A DNA stretch of 64,000 bases from NCBI RefSeq assembly GCF_000219625.1, contig NC_018215.1:2728001-2792000 (forward strand), read 5' to 3'. Shown in pieces: positions 1 through 11,442 of the stretch. The notes beneath the pieces were generated by a model that saw only the letters and a list, made by a program, of their open reading frames with translations, was not told the origin of the DNA and made no database searches. Source of the stretch: Zymoseptoria tritici IPO323 (Eukaryota; Ascomycota; Dothideomycetes; Mycosphaerellales; Mycosphaerellaceae). Position 1 is the stretch's first letter, and every line of letters begins with the position of its first letter. The translations under genes and the position numbers were made by a program.

Positions 1-128
1 GTCCTCTTCAACTTCACACTCCCGCTGTGCATACCACAACTCTGATGCTGCTCCGATAGAGAGTCCAACCCTCCTATATCTTCTTTGTATGCGCTCCGAA
101 CGATGCGCTCATTTGTTGGACCAGAGCT

Positions 129-1183
129 ATGAACGATGAGCCCTCATCTTCCGCCTCAGCAGCAGCACTCCCAGTTCCAGAAGATGGCGAGAACGACAGA
201 TCCACCGCGGCGGAGGTTGCAGAGCGTCGCAAGAAGAATAGAGAGAATTTCAATCGCAGGCGAGGAGACTTGCTGGACGACCTTCTCCAGAATTTGGATG
301 TACTCGCATATGCCGAGTTGAGCACGATCTACTACATGGAGTAAGAGCTTGCATACAAGAGGTCGACGAGGGAATGGATACGCTAACAGTATATTTCCAT
401 AGCTGCCAGTTCCTTCTCTTCGCCCTCAGATCTATGATCCAACTCCTTTACCTCACACCGAAACCCGCCCACTTTCCCGAACCGCCGCGAAACTCCTCCT
501 ACCTAGCCGCCGTCTTTGGCTCGAATATGCTCTGCATGCTTCTCCACTGCCTGCGAGATGCGCCCTCAGCCGGTGAAGCGACAAGAGGATATCTGCACGG
601 CAGCGTGGCGATGGACTTCATCGGACAAAAGGGACCGAGTAGCAAGCTGCACTTGGTTCTGTTGGACATGCTGGTGCTCGGACTACAGATCGTACATGTG
701 GCTACGAACATAATGCGGCGGAAACTGAAGGAGAAGCCAACACTTGCTATACCCACGTCGGGAATTGTGGATGCGCCAACAGATGCGCCGGCTGTGTCGT
801 CAGGTCAGGACCTAGATCTTGAGGAGAGAGGAGTGCGTCGATCAGCAGAGTTTGGACAACAGCAAGACATCGAGATGTCCACCCTCAACCGATCCGGCAC
901 AAGGTCAGGCGATCTCGCTGCCTCCAACAACGAAGGCTCTTCCTCGGAGCAAGAGTCACTCCTAGCCTCAACTGAGGCTATGGAAAGGACAGACGCTCAC
1001 ATCTTCGACGCTTTCAATTCCGGCCAGATAGTACTGGCAGACTTGGATTTGTCAAGGACGCTGAAGGATGTTATCCTTGCGCAGATGAAAAACGAGCCGG
1101 AAGATGCCGCGACGACGGAGTCGCATCGCAGACTGAGGGAGAGGGTGCTTGGGAGGATGTTTAGGTGGGAATTCAGTGCATAG
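129..1183 (+). CDS. DUF1746 (Dsc4-like) membrane protein
   Basis: Two exons, 129-340 and 403-1183, give 330 residues. The intron starts GTAAGA and ends CATAG, and the joined codon reads through as YYMDCQFLLFALRSM. Residues about 45-110 (RRGDLLDDLLQNLDVLAYAEL, then a hydrophobic stretch ending LLYLTPKP) match my memory of the fungal DUF1746 family, which includes fission-yeast Dsc4, a subunit of the Golgi Dsc E3 ubiquitin ligase that activates SREBP. A second hydrophobic stretch (LVLLDMLVLGLQIVHVATNIM) follows at about residues 130-150, so a small membrane protein is likely. The C-terminal half is polar and Ser/Glu-rich without a recognised domain. The start is the first ATG before a charged, Ala/Ser-rich N-terminus. 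Family membership is fairly sure; the Dsc4 role is inferred. Confidence 0.72.
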
Positions 1184-1517
1184 GCGAAATTTCCATGGAG
1201 GCGTTGGGCTTCGAGAAGCATCAACCGGCAGCCTCTACAGATCGCAAAGCGCGAAGAGTCGGAATCTCACGGTCCACAGCACAACAGGGTTTTCTCGCTA
1301 CCTCTGGCTCTCGACATTATGTTTCAAAGATAAGAGGAACGTGAGCACGTGCGAAGCTTCATGAACACTGACGCAAACTTTCCCTTCATTTCGGAAGCAA
1401 CCACATATTCAGAAGATCTTTCTCATTTCCTCCTACATCCTCCTTCTTTCAACACCGCTCTCATTTCGATTATCCATCTCTGCAACTTCACAGGCACCAT
1501 CAAACCATCCACGACCA
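1184..1517. other. Intergenic, 334 bases
   Basis: No coding signal seen. The last 140 bases before the next gene are pyrimidine-rich, as in fungal 5' leaders. Confidence 0.5.
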
Positions 1518-2945
1518 ATGGCACCTCCTATCCGCACCCATTACGACCTGCCAGACCGCACCAAGCCGTCCACTCGCCCGCCATACGTCAATACGGCGCA
1601 GCAGCTTTCAGTCTCCAACGCAGCCAAGGCTAAGGCAAATGCCGGCCGCAGACACGCCAACGCTTCAGAGAGCTTTCTCGTCGGACAGTGGAGGGAGCAT
1701 GACCACAAGCGAGAAATGCTCCGAAAGCGGTTGCTGGAGATAGGTGTGGATGTCGAGAAGAAGCACGGCTGGTGTGGAGAGACGGTTGGAGAAGCGGTGC
1801 GACGGGAGATGAAGTTTGCAGAAGACGGGATGGTGGTGCGCAAGGTTGAACGCGATATTCTGCAGGAGAGCGAGGACATCGGTCATGGTCGTGGGAGACG
1901 TGCAGGTGATGATGACGACTTTGTGCTGGTCGAATCTGAGGATGACATGGGTCCTCGGACGCAGACTGAGGATGAGGGGTGGGAACTGATCGGTCAGGAC
2001 GGTAGATCGCACTCTCGAACGATCTCGAAGGGAGTCGACGCCGACCAGCCGCAAGGAGATGTGCCAGACGCCCCGGAGCACGCCATTGTCCGCAGACAGA
2101 AGGCGTCCTATTCCAACGCTCAACACCCGCTCATTTCGACCCAGCTTGAACGTAACCACTACTCCCGCGCCGTACCCGACTCCCAAGTGGATTCCGTTCC
2201 TTCCGGTATCTACCCCCGGGTAATGGAGCGCCACCTGGATTTCGAAGGTCTCGACCCCGAGAGCCAAGCTGGGGCGCAAGTGGCGGCTTCACAATACCAA
2301 CACATCCCACACGCCTACGACGGTTCCCATCTCATGCCCGACTGGCTGCTCCTCCACAGCCCACCTGGGCCGAGCGAAGCTCACGGGATTGCCTCGGACC
2401 GTAGCTTGGACCTGGCTAGGCGCGCCGATGCTGCAAGGTCCGCACAGTTGTCCAAAGCAGTGGAGTCCAGCCTTGCCCCAGCGAACCTTGCATTCCCACC
2501 TTTTGCACTCAATCCTCCCACCATCACCAGCAGCTCCGTCTCTCCGGCGTCCAATCAAGGCTATCATCCCGCTCTGAAGACCCTCATCAGCCCTCAACTC
2601 CTGAATTCCACCAGCCATCCCGCACCACAATATCACCTCACTGTCCAGCCTCCATCGACCTTTCGTTTCAAACCATCAGACCCGGTATGCCACGCGGCTT
2701 TGAGAAGCTATCTCTTCCCATTCTTGCCCCTCGATCCAGCCCAATACGACCCTGTGGTCAATGTTTGGGAAGTCCTCTACGTCGTGGAGAGAAGTGCGAT
2801 GGAAACGGATCCGGCGCAGAGAGAGGATGGTCGGGATCGCGGCGTGGCCATGTCCGGTTGGGGAGACGGCACGTGGAGAGAGGAGAGGAGGTTGGTCATT
2901 TGGAGGAAGGAAACGGGGTTTGAGAAGTGGTATCTTGGGCTGTGA
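1518..2945 (+). CDS. LPDRT-family protein 1 (unknown function)
   Basis: A single open frame of 475 residues, not recognised as a named family. It begins MAPPIRTHYDLPDRTKPSTR; the LPDRTK motif sits at residues 11-16, exactly where it sits in the genes at 3578 and 41914. Residues about 50-100 (ESFLVGQWREHDHKREMLRKRLLEIGVDV in part) look like a diverged copy of the YCYHAMK module of those proteins. The middle is acidic (DDDDFVLVESEDD and similar, about residues 130-165). The C-terminal about 110 residues look globular (FRFKPSDPVCHAAL, then PFLPLDPAQYDPVVNVWEVLYVVER, ending ETGFEKWYLGL). No signal peptide or membrane segment is visible, so a cytosolic or nuclear protein is likely. It lies about 630 bases upstream of its paralogue on the same strand. 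An unrecognised intron is possible but not needed. Confidence 0.65.
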   Translation: MAPPIRTHYDLPDRTKPSTRPPYVNTAQQLSVSNAAKAKANAGRRHANASESFLVGQWREHDHKREMLRKRLLEIGVDVEKKHGWCGETVGEAVRREMKFAEDGMVVRKVERDILQESEDIGHGRGRRAGDDDDFVLVESEDDMGPRTQTEDEGWELIGQDGRSHSRTISKGVDADQPQGDVPDAPEHAIVRRQKASYSNAQHPLISTQLERNHYSRAVPDSQVDSVPSGIYPRVMERHLDFEGLDPESQAGAQVAASQYQHIPHAYDGSHLMPDWLLLHSPPGPSEAHGIASDRSLDLARRADAARSAQLSKAVESSLAPANLAFPPFALNPPTITSSSVSPASNQGYHPALKTLISPQLLNSTSHPAPQYHLTVQPPSTFRFKPSDPVCHAALRSYLFPFLPLDPAQYDPVVNVWEVLYVVERSAMETDPAQREDGRDRGVAMSGWGDGTWREERRLVIWRKETGFEKWYLGL

Positions 2946-3577
2946 AGAGATTGAGTTCGAGCTCAATGTTGAGGGTGGGAGTTTGATTCTGGATTGCGTT
3001 GACGCAAAGGCAGAGGCAAGGAGGATTATCACGCTTAAAACTGATCGTACAGGAACGCACGTATGGGACCACAAGAGGAATGCTGCGCTTACGGTATCGC
3101 ACGGCTCGAGGACATGTGCTCGGTGAGATCAGGTGCACACGATTCCAAACCTGGTAATTCTGGTCACCGCTTCTCTATCATGGCTTTCTTCACTGAACTG
3201 TCCTCCCATCCAGTGCCCACTTCTTATTCGGCATGTCTTGTACGCACGCTGACTCAGTCTGAGAATAGAAAGACAATCACCTGTATCTCCAATAACCTCC
3301 TTGAATCATCGCAGGTCTCACCAAGCAAGCAAGACCGCTTTCGAGACATGCGTCTGAACCAGCACGGTTGGATGGCCAGAATGTCTCTGGATCTCTGCCC
3401 ATTCATATAGCCCAGCTGTTGCATTTGCACTCCATCTTTCCAACAAATCAGAATTGAACGATCGACACAAATCGCTGCACCATCAACGACCACATCAACG
3501 ACCAACAAGCCACCACACTAGCATACCAACACACCAACACACCAACACACCAACACACCAACCAGAAACGGCAAAGC
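2946..3577. other. Intergenic, 632 bases, with a short ACCAACAC repeat
   Basis: No convincing gene. From about 3522 to 3563 the sequence is a tandem ACACCAAC-type octamer repeat that abuts the start of the next gene and would lie in its 5' leader. The leader is C/A-rich and nearly G-free. Confidence 0.6.
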
Positions 3578-4378
3578 ATGGCATCCCCAGTACCTCCTCA
3601 GCAAGCTCTGCCAGACCGCACCAGATCATCCGTTCGTACTCCACGCTCTGTTACAATTCCGACACAGCTTCCAATACGCCCTGCACCACTCGCGGAATTG
3701 TCCTTCGGCGAGGACTACGAGGGTCTATTCGCAATCGACTTGGTCAAGAGGTACTACTACCACGCCATGAAACGTGAGATCACATATTTCTTTCTGCTGG
3801 ACGACCGGGGTTTCGACCTGGCCGATGAATTCGCGAAGCTAGCCGGCATGGAAAACTTGGACGATGTGTTTGACGAGCATGGTCGCGTCATGCTACGCCA
3901 AGTCGTGAAAGAGTGTCAGGAGATAGAGGCAGAGATGGAGGCAGATACGCAAGTCCCGTTCGGTGAGAGCGATGAAGATCTGTCCACGTCTGAATTGGTC
4001 AGGAAATACTGCTACCATGCTATGAAGGGCGAGATCGCTGTTATGTTGCTGCTAGACAAACGAGGGTTCCGCATGACCGAGGTGATCGCGATGCGCAGTC
4101 TAGATGGCGTGGACGAATATTACGTGGTGGGGCTGCCGACAATGGAGAAGAGGGAGAATGTGTTTGAGAAGTATGGTCGCACTGTTCTGCGCCAGGTCGT
4201 GAAACGCTGTCAGCGGGTCGATGAGGATGAGGATGAGGATGAGGATGTTGATGTGGATGTGGATGTGGATGAGGATGAGGATGAGGACGCTGACGGCGAG
4301 GACGGCGAGGACGACGGGGAGGAGGATTCAGGGGAGGATGTTGAGATGCCCGACGCTTGGGATGGGCATTCAGTTTGA
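3578..4378 (+). CDS. LPDRT-family protein 2, duplicated YCYHAMK module and acidic tail
   Basis: A single exon of 266 residues, not a family I can name. LPDRTR is at residues 11-16. Two copies of a 65-78 residue module follow. Copy A (about 52-116) has LVKRYYYHAMKREI and then EHGRVMLRQVVKECQEI. Copy B (about 137-214) has LVRKYCYHAMKGEI and then KYGRTVLRQVVKRCQRV. The duplication is also visible in the DNA. After residue 214 the protein is almost only Asp and Glu, with Val runs encoded by GATGAG/GATGTG repeats. It ends VEMPDAWDGHSV. No signal peptide, transmembrane segment or catalytic motif is seen. A protein-protein or nucleic-acid-associated adaptor is possible but unproven. A hAT transposon inserted 186 bases after its stop codon. 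Confidence 0.68.
   Translation: MASPVPPQQALPDRTRSSVRTPRSVTIPTQLPIRPAPLAELSFGEDYEGLFAIDLVKRYYYHAMKREITYFFLLDDRGFDLADEFAKLAGMENLDDVFDEHGRVMLRQVVKECQEIEAEMEADTQVPFGESDEDLSTSELVRKYCYHAMKGEIAVMLLLDKRGFRMTEVIAMRSLDGVDEYYVVGLPTMEKRENVFEKYGRTVLRQVVKRCQRVDEDEDEDEDVDVDVDVDEDEDEDADGEDGEDDGEEDSGEDVEMPDAWDGHSV
4219..4290 (+). repeat. GATGAG/GATGTG hexamer microsatellite inside the LPDRT2 gene
   Basis: Imperfect in-frame repeat of GATGAG and GATGTG units that codes for the Asp-Glu and Asp-Val tail of the protein. Its length is expected to vary between strains. Confidence 0.85.
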
Positions 4379-4811
4379 TCAGAAGACCGGGCATGATCAA
4401 GACCTGCCTGTACCCAAACGAAGTGCTTTCCCAACGGGGAACATTTTCTATGTAGCCCCAGATTCGCAGCCAAAAGACAATACCAAGAATCCAACCCACA
4501 ACCACAACATCACAGCTTTTCAACGACGCTATGGTATCCGGGATGCAAAAGAAATTGTTCGGCTCTGCGACCAGAGTGGTCAATATGAGATGTCATCAAT
4601 AAGGTGTTATCAATGAATCCTTAATATGACGGGCCTTTGATGAAATATGACGAGGTTACTAATGATATGAGATTTATTAATAACACGGAGGTCTCCGCCG
4701 ATGTTTGTCCGCGCTTAGGTTTAGGGTTTGGGTAACGACGACGACGGTATACAACGCTCTATATATCTCGGGGCTACGTACAAACATACGTAGTAATCGT
4801 ATACGTATCGG

Positions 4812-5026
4812 TGTCACATCTGCCTCCGCCGAATACCGACAATCGGCATCTGATCCCCTGCCTTAGCGGCATATGCACCCCTACTAGGGCCTTTTAAGCT
4901 CGTTTAAGCCAGATTGCGCCTATAGTATAAGGATACGTAGAATCTCCTCCTTCTAAGAGAGTATCGAATCGAGTCTATTCTAAAGTAATTTATACTACTA
5001 CTCTATTCTTAACTGCACCTTTTACA
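4812..5026 (+). repeat. 5' LTR of the chromovirus (215 bp)
   Basis: Starts TGTCACATC and ends TTTTACA. It differs from the 3' LTR at 10 positions, all transitions. At seven of them this copy carries the T or A (mutated) form. Confidence 0.95.
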
Positions 5027-5159
5027 TACGATTCGATCTACCCTATAGTACGACGAATTACTTCTAAGATAGCTTCGTCTCGTCCCGGCCTATTAGGGAG
5101 CAAGAGCACCCGTTGCTGTACGAACGAACCCGCTAACGACCCGGAGACTATAGAAACCT

Positions 5160-6260
5160 CTACTTAGACTGCCGTTAGCGACGACGAAGACGCCGAAGGC
5201 GGGCCTAAAAACCCGGAAGAACCTATCGGGTACTAGGATGCCGCTAACGAAGGCGAAGAAGAACCGGAGAACCCTCTACAGGAAGAAGACACTCTACCTA
5301 AGGGAGAAGAAGACGACATTAATAAACAAATCTATAAGGAAGAGGCCGCTACCGCTAGATAGGAGCGCCTCTTCTAGCTTAGCCTTCTCTAGGTACGTAA
5401 TAAGGCTATAAGGGACCGCATCGCCTAGGTATAGAACGGATCTATCCCTACTATCCTACCCGATGCCCTAGTTCGGCTATCTATCCCTAAGAACGCGCTC
5501 CTAAAGGCCCGGAATCCCTACATCTTCGAGGGAAAGAACTACGCCGACTAGGAATAGTAGTAGGAAGATATTAACCGAGCAATTAACTAGGCTAGTATAG
5601 CCACCGACGAAGAAAAGATAGAATTCGCTAAAGAATAGATAGCGAGACCCTAAAAGCAGTACTAGAAGCACTACCTTCTCGATAAGGCACCTATTCGGCT
5701 AATATAGAGCGACATATAGCTCGTAATGCTAGATTCCATAGGTATAAAAAACGAACGCACCTAAAGAGCTATAGACAATATTAAAGAGGCTAAACAGGGC
5801 GATAGGACCCTAACCGGGCTAATAAACTACCTAAAAGAACAGTAGGATAAGATCGGTTGCACCGACATTCCTAGGATAATCTATAAATTTAAGGGAGCTC
5901 TTACCCCGGTAGTTAGAAACAGGCTCGAATAGGGCTAAGTTACCCTTACGACCCTCGTAGATACGGAGGAACGAGCTAATATATTATACCGACAGATATA
6001 GGAATTTAACAAAAAGCGCTTAGCGAAGACTTCCGTCGACGAGACTAACGGAAGGCGCCTAAACAAAAATAACAAGCCCCTAAGTAGGCCGAGAAGGGCC
6101 AAAACCCCCCCGAAGGCAGCTAATAAGGAGAAGTCGGCTACCGCCTGCTAGATATGTAGTAAAGAGGGCTACCGGCGCTAGGAATGCCCTAACAAGGACT
6201 AGTCGGGAAAAGGGAGAGCCCGTAGTAGATCTCCTCTAACCGCTACGGGTTAAGTCTAGT
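5160..6260 (+). pseudogene. gag region with zinc knuckle, multiple stops
   Basis: One frame reads as a Gag-like protein once in-frame TAG/TAA codons are ignored, including an acidic N-terminal part and segments such as PYIFEGKNYAD. At 6146-6187 a retroviral zinc knuckle C-x2-C-x4-H-x4-C is recognisable, but the His position is Tyr (TAC, one C-to-T change from CAC) and two codons in it are TAG. It is non-functional. Confidence 0.75.
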
Positions 6261-6479
6261 ACTTAGAGGCCTAAAGAAAGGCTGCCGAGCTAGGAGGAAT
6301 TCCCCGAACTACAGGGGAAGGGCTAATACGCCTTAAAGTAGAGATGCAGGGTCCTAATAGGCCTAAGCCCCGAGTTAGGGCAAACGGCCTAATACGTAGT
6401 ACTAAACGGCCAGAGGATAGCTGTTTAGGGAGAATGCCGCGTCCCGTTTAAAGTAATAGACACTTAAGGACATACAAGA

Positions 6480-9400
6480 GGATATGTAGAAACCTTTGTA
6501 GTCGGAAGAATCCACGGGTTCTAACTAGTCCTCGGCATGCCCTAGCTAGAACGATAGAACCCGAGGGTAAACTTTATCCGCAAAAGCGTTACCTAGAAGG
6601 GGACGAAAGGTAGACAATAGAGGCCGGTTAGGCTCGTCTTACCCGAAGAGTTCTAGAAGGACGCCTCCGGCATCCCTTTAGGGCGCGTTTAGGCCCTTAC
6701 TACTTAACGCACAGACGACGCGCCAAAAGAACCGGAACTTCTAAGCGAATTCTCGGATTTCGCGGACGTTTTCGTAGAAGGAAACGAGTCCCTTCTCCCC
6801 GAGACGGGGCCGAATAAGCTTAGTATCGACCTCGAAGAAGGCAAGGAGGCCCCGTACGGCCTATTATACAACCTCTCTATAACAGAACTAGAGACTCTAC
6901 GCAACTACCTCGCCGACAGCCTAAAGAAGGGGTAGATCCGCCCCTCGACCTCCCTAGCGGGGGCAGGCATCCTCTTTATAAAGAAAAAGGACAGTGGCCT
7001 ACGTCTGTGCGTCGACTACAGGGCCCTTAATGCCGTTACTATTAAGAATAGACACGCCCTGCCCCTCGTCTAGGAATCTCTAGACTAGTTAGCGCCGGCA
7101 AAGTTCTTTACAAAGCTAGATATACGAGACGCGTACTATCGCATCCGAATTAAGGAGAGCGACTAGTAGAAAACTACCTTTCGGACGAGGTATAGCTACT
7201 TTAAGTACACTGTAGTCCTGTTTAGGCTAACTAACGCCCTAATAGTGTTCTAAGGATACATAAACTACGCCCTCCGGGGCCTACTAGACTACTGTGTTAT
7301 AGTATACCTCGACGATATCTTAATATACTTACAAGACGCCGAAAGCTATAAGAAACACGTTAGGATAGTCCTCGAGAGACTTAGAAGATACCGACTCTTT
7401 ACTAAACTGTTAAAGTGCGAGTTCTTTAAGCGGTAAGTCGGCTACCTTAGGTTCGTAGTAACCCTAAAAGGGGTCGAAATAGAGGCAGAAAGGATCTAAG
7501 CTATCGCTAACTAGCCCCTTCCGGCCTTAGTTAGGGATATTCGCATCTTTATCGGATTTGCGAACTACTACTACTAGTTTATTAAGGGATTCTCCCGCAT
7601 AGCTAGCCTACTAAACCGCTTAACAGAGAGAGGCCTAAATAGTACTAAAGGCGGATACCGATAGAGAAAGGAGGAATTAGTTCCCTTCGAACTCCTACCT
7701 AACGTAGTACAAGCATTCTAGTAGTTAAAGACTAGGTTTATTAAAGCGCCTATCTTACGGCATTTCGACCTAAAACTGCCTATCCGCGTCGTAACAGATA
7801 CCTCTAGGTTTGCCGTCGGGGCAGTACTATCCTAACTATATAAAACGGAGGGCAAAATGCACTAGCACCTAGTAGCCTTCTTCTTTAGTAAGATAAACGC
7901 GGCCGAAAGGAACTATAATATATACGATTAAGAGCTCCTCGCTATAGTCGAGGCCTTTAAGCACTAGAGACACTACGTTAAGGGCGCTTCGCACCAAATT
8001 AAGGTCTTAATAGACTATTATAACCTAAAATAGTTTATAACAACTAAGCAACTAAGCCGAAGATAGGCAAGATAGGCAGAGCAGCTGTTAAACGTCGACT
8101 TCCGCATAACGTACAACCCGGGGTCGCTTAATACCGCCGCGGACGGAGTAAGTAGACGCCTAGACTTAGAAGATAGGGACTACTCGGGACGGTGGATTAA
8201 CAAAAGCGACAGTGCTCCTACATTAGACACCCTTCGGCACTAACTAGGTCTATCCGAGGGAATAACGGCTAAATCTAGCCCCGTTCGGTCTATAATAGCA
8301 GTTATAACCTACTATCTATAGCTCGCTAGGACCTACTACAGCAAAACGTACATAATAGCGAGCACTCTAATAGAAGAATTATTAGACTCCCCGCTAATTA
8401 ATATAATACGCGAAAGCCTGAAACATAACCCTATAGTATTAACAGTCGAACTAGCTATAAATAACCCGGATCCGCCGGAATAGACCTAAAGGTGGGCTAT
8501 ATAGGGCGAATTCCTCTTCTACGAACGGAAACTGTACGTGCCTGCGGGCCTAGTACGCCTAGCAGCTCTCCGCTAGTGCTATAACGATCCCCTGGCTAGC
8601 TACTTTGGTTTTAAACGGACCCTAGAGCTGTTGCAACAGTCGTTCTACTAGCTAGATATAAGAAAATACGTTAAGGACTACGTAAACAGCTGCTAGACAT
8701 GCGACAGGGCGAAGCTACAGCGACATAGCCTATATAGAGAACTCTATACGGAAGCTCTACTAAACGGGCCCTAGAAGGACCTAACATTAGATTTTATTAC
8801 CGATCTGCCCCTAAGTACGTTTATAGGGCATACATACGACTTAATCCTCGTCGTTATAGACAGGTGGTCCAAAATGGCCTACTACATTCCTATACGGAAG
8901 GACATTAACGCCGAAACCCTCGCAAAGGTCTTCCTAAGAGAAATCTTCCGCCTTTACGGAACTCCTAAGTTAATTACGTCCGACAGAGGACTAATCCTTA
9001 CATCTAAGTTCTGGAGCACACTTTGCTACTACCTTAGGGTCTGAAGGGGCCTAAGCACCGCATATTACCCCTAAACGGACAGTTAGACGGAACGTTAGAA
9101 CCAAACACTAGAGCAATACCTACGAGTATACTGCAACTACGAACAGGACGACTAGGTATAGATGCTATCGGTAGCCGAATTCTCTTATAACAATAGCATT
9201 TATACGACAACAGGGGTAACACTATTCTAAGCATGTAACGTTCGCGATCTAATTGCCGCTAGATAGCCCGACCTGCCCTAATTAGAGGGCAAAGCTCCTA
9301 GTGCGGCGGAAATAGCGCATAGAGTAATCGGCCTATAGAAAACGCTATATAAAAGACTGGCTGCGTTATAGGAGAGACACGCACGATACTATAATGCTCG

Positions 9401-9860
9401 TAAAACTGCGAAAACATATAAGGTTGGCGACTATATGTACCTCTCTACTCGATATTTGAAGTCTATCCGGCCGTCGGAAAAGCTTAATTACAAGTATGTC
9501 GGCCTATATAGGATTAAGCGAGTCGTAAACGACGTCGCGTATACGCTAGAACTGCCGGAAACGATAAATATCCATCCTACGTTCTACATCTCCCTACTAG
9601 AGGAGGAAAAACCTACTAAAATTACCGAACGGGCCTAGAATAGCCTAAAGGAGATCCGATTAGAGGAACCTAACGTTTACGTAGTAGACAAGATCCTAAA
9701 GCGTAAGAAACAACACAGCAGATAGATGTACAGGATCGCGTAGAAGGGCTGGCCCGCGTCTGAAAACACTTGGGAACCTGCGACTTACATTAGCCCTACT
9801 ACGATAAGAGCATTTAATAGAAGCACGGGAGGTACTAAGGGCAGTAGACTAGCACGATAG
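6480..9860 (+). pseudogene. pol region: RT, RNase H, integrase, chromodomain, multiple stops
   Basis: Segments readable in a consistent order: a linker with VLGMP at about 6530; reverse transcriptase from about 6960, with [15 protein letters not shown] near 7005 and the catalytic YLDD at about 7305-7316; RNase H with VVTDTS and GAVLS near 7790-7830; integrase with LDFITDLPLS near 8790, VVIDRWSK near 8855 and SDRGLILTSKFW near 8980; and a GPY/F-like stretch near 9435-9610 (KLNYKYVGLYRIKRV). It ends with a chromodomain near 9690-9790 ending KGWPASENTWEPA. Chromodomains target such elements to heterochromatin. Tens of TAG/TAA codons interrupt it. The longest intact piece is only 67 codons. Confidence 0.88.
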
Positions 9861-10212
9861 ATATACAAACGCGTTATTAGTTACTATTAAGGCCTAAAAG
9901 ACACTAGTTAACACTACATAGACTCCTTAGTCCGGTTCCTAGTTACCTAAAAATTTTCTCTACCTTAGAAGAATTTTAATCTAATAAAATCCTAGGGGGG
10001 GAAATTAGGGGCCAAACGGGCCCCTAAGGACGATATTATTACATAACGAGAGACAATCGAGCATAGTAAAGTCATTTTGATTCTATCTAATCTATAAGTC
10101 GCTAAGTCGTAGTAAAAAGAAACAACCCGGGCGTTACCGCGCCTATTAGTCCTAAAACGAGCCTAAAAGAGGCTAAAAGAGACAAAAGAAATACGAAAAA
10201 GCGCTTATATGC

Positions 10213-11230
10213 TTATTCCTTAGGCTTAAGGTCCTTAGAGAGGTTGTACTCGGTCGGACAGAGCACTCCCTCTACAACGGAGGCCTTCGAGCCCTTCTTA
10301 GCGCCTGCACGGGTATAGATAGTGTCTAGAGCGGCCGAAAGGGCCCGAACGCGACGCCTTAGGCGGTCCTCGGTAGATCCTTAGGCTAGAATAAGTCGCT
10401 TACGGGGGGTGTTAGGCACGTCTTTACCCTATTAGGGTTAGTAGGGCACTTTTGGGCAAGAAGGGACCTAAATACTTATAAGCTCCCTCTTTCGCTTTAT
10501 AGCCTCCTTAGCGAGCAACTTCTCGCGCTTTCCGAACATAAGCGGTCCCTTCTAGTCGAATTCGGCCTTGCCTTAGTATAGATAGAGGCCGTTAACACCG
10601 GTAAAGGAGTTAAAGCGCCTAAAAGGGGGTTAACGGAGCTAAACAGACCCGAACTAACTATATATACCCCTAAATGCGTACGTAGACCGCCTTGTAGGCC
10701 GTATAAGCCGCCGTAGCTATCGCTCTAGTACTATCGGCGGCAATGGCGGCCCTGCGGAGCTTATTAGCCCTCGTAATGTCGCCTTTGACTAGTTCCGGCA
10801 TCTTTTGACTACATTAGCCCCCGAAAGCCCCCTTTTGAACCTGTATATACCTAGAAACAATCGCGGTTGGAGCAATTGTAACACTTTAGGTGATATTCGT
10901 CCTTATTATTAGTTGCCTACTTGTCTAGCGATTCGCGCGCAAAGAGGTAGAACTAGGCTAAATCGGCCTTGTTTGAGGGCTTATTAAGGCAGTTAACGTA
11001 CGGATTGCCCTTAAAGATGCTGTTAGCGGCGAATTGCTTGCGTTAGGTCGCGATGGAGGCGGGTTACGTTATAATAGGCTCGTTCGGTCGCGGATAGGGT
11101 CGTTTGGTAAGAATAGTAATTTTTCGATAAAAGTCGAGGTCGTCCGGTAGAAAATAGGGCTAGAAGGGAACTAAACGCTACGTTAGTACTATATAGGCTA
11201 CAAATGCCCCTTAGGGGGGCACTTTTAGAC
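10213..11230 (-). pseudogene. Decayed antisense reading frame between pol and the 3' LTR
   Basis: On the minus strand two stretches read coherently apart from TAG/TAA codons. One, roughly 11230-10830, contains KGNPYVNCLNKPSNKADLA and later HLKCYNCSNRDC, a Cys pair that could be a zinc-binding motif. The other, roughly 10640-10213, contains MFGKREKLLAKEAIKRKRE and ends at TAA (10213). The two are in different frames, so an intron or frameshift lies between them. The stop pattern matches RIP of Gln/Trp codons, as in pol. I do not recognise the product. Some LTR elements carry an extra ORF here, occasionally antisense; whether this one was expressed is unknown. Confidence 0.35.
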
Positions 11231-11428
11231 CTATTTAGCTATTGGATAGGGTTAAGTTACACTTACTAAGTCTGCATAAGGTTGTTGAAGAAGAGAAGAA
11301 CTTAAGGGATCCGAGCCTAGGTTTTGAAGCCGCAGTAGACCCCGATTAAGGCCTTAGGCTATTAAACTTAGCAAACACTAAAAAGAATTTACTCGAGGTA
11401 AAACCGTTTAGAGCGCGACGCTCTGCGT

Positions 11429-11439
11429 AAGGAGGGGGG
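11429..11439 (+). other. Polypurine tract of the chromovirus
   Basis: AAGGAGGGGGG lies just upstream of the 3' LTR, the expected position of the plus-strand primer. A second G-rich tract near 9990, after pol, resembles a polypurine tract but has no LTR next to it. Confidence 0.7.
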
Positions 11440-11442
11440 CTA

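Noticed and set aside
4041..4616. Long frames on both strands through the GATGAG repeat
   Set aside because: They are shadows of the repeat that codes the acidic tail (runs of His-Pro, Ser-Ser or Arg-Met in other frames).
4715..4732. TTAGGT-TTAGGG-TTTGGG, like three telomere repeats
   Set aside because: Only 18 bases, degenerate and inside the hAT element; too short to call an interstitial telomere.
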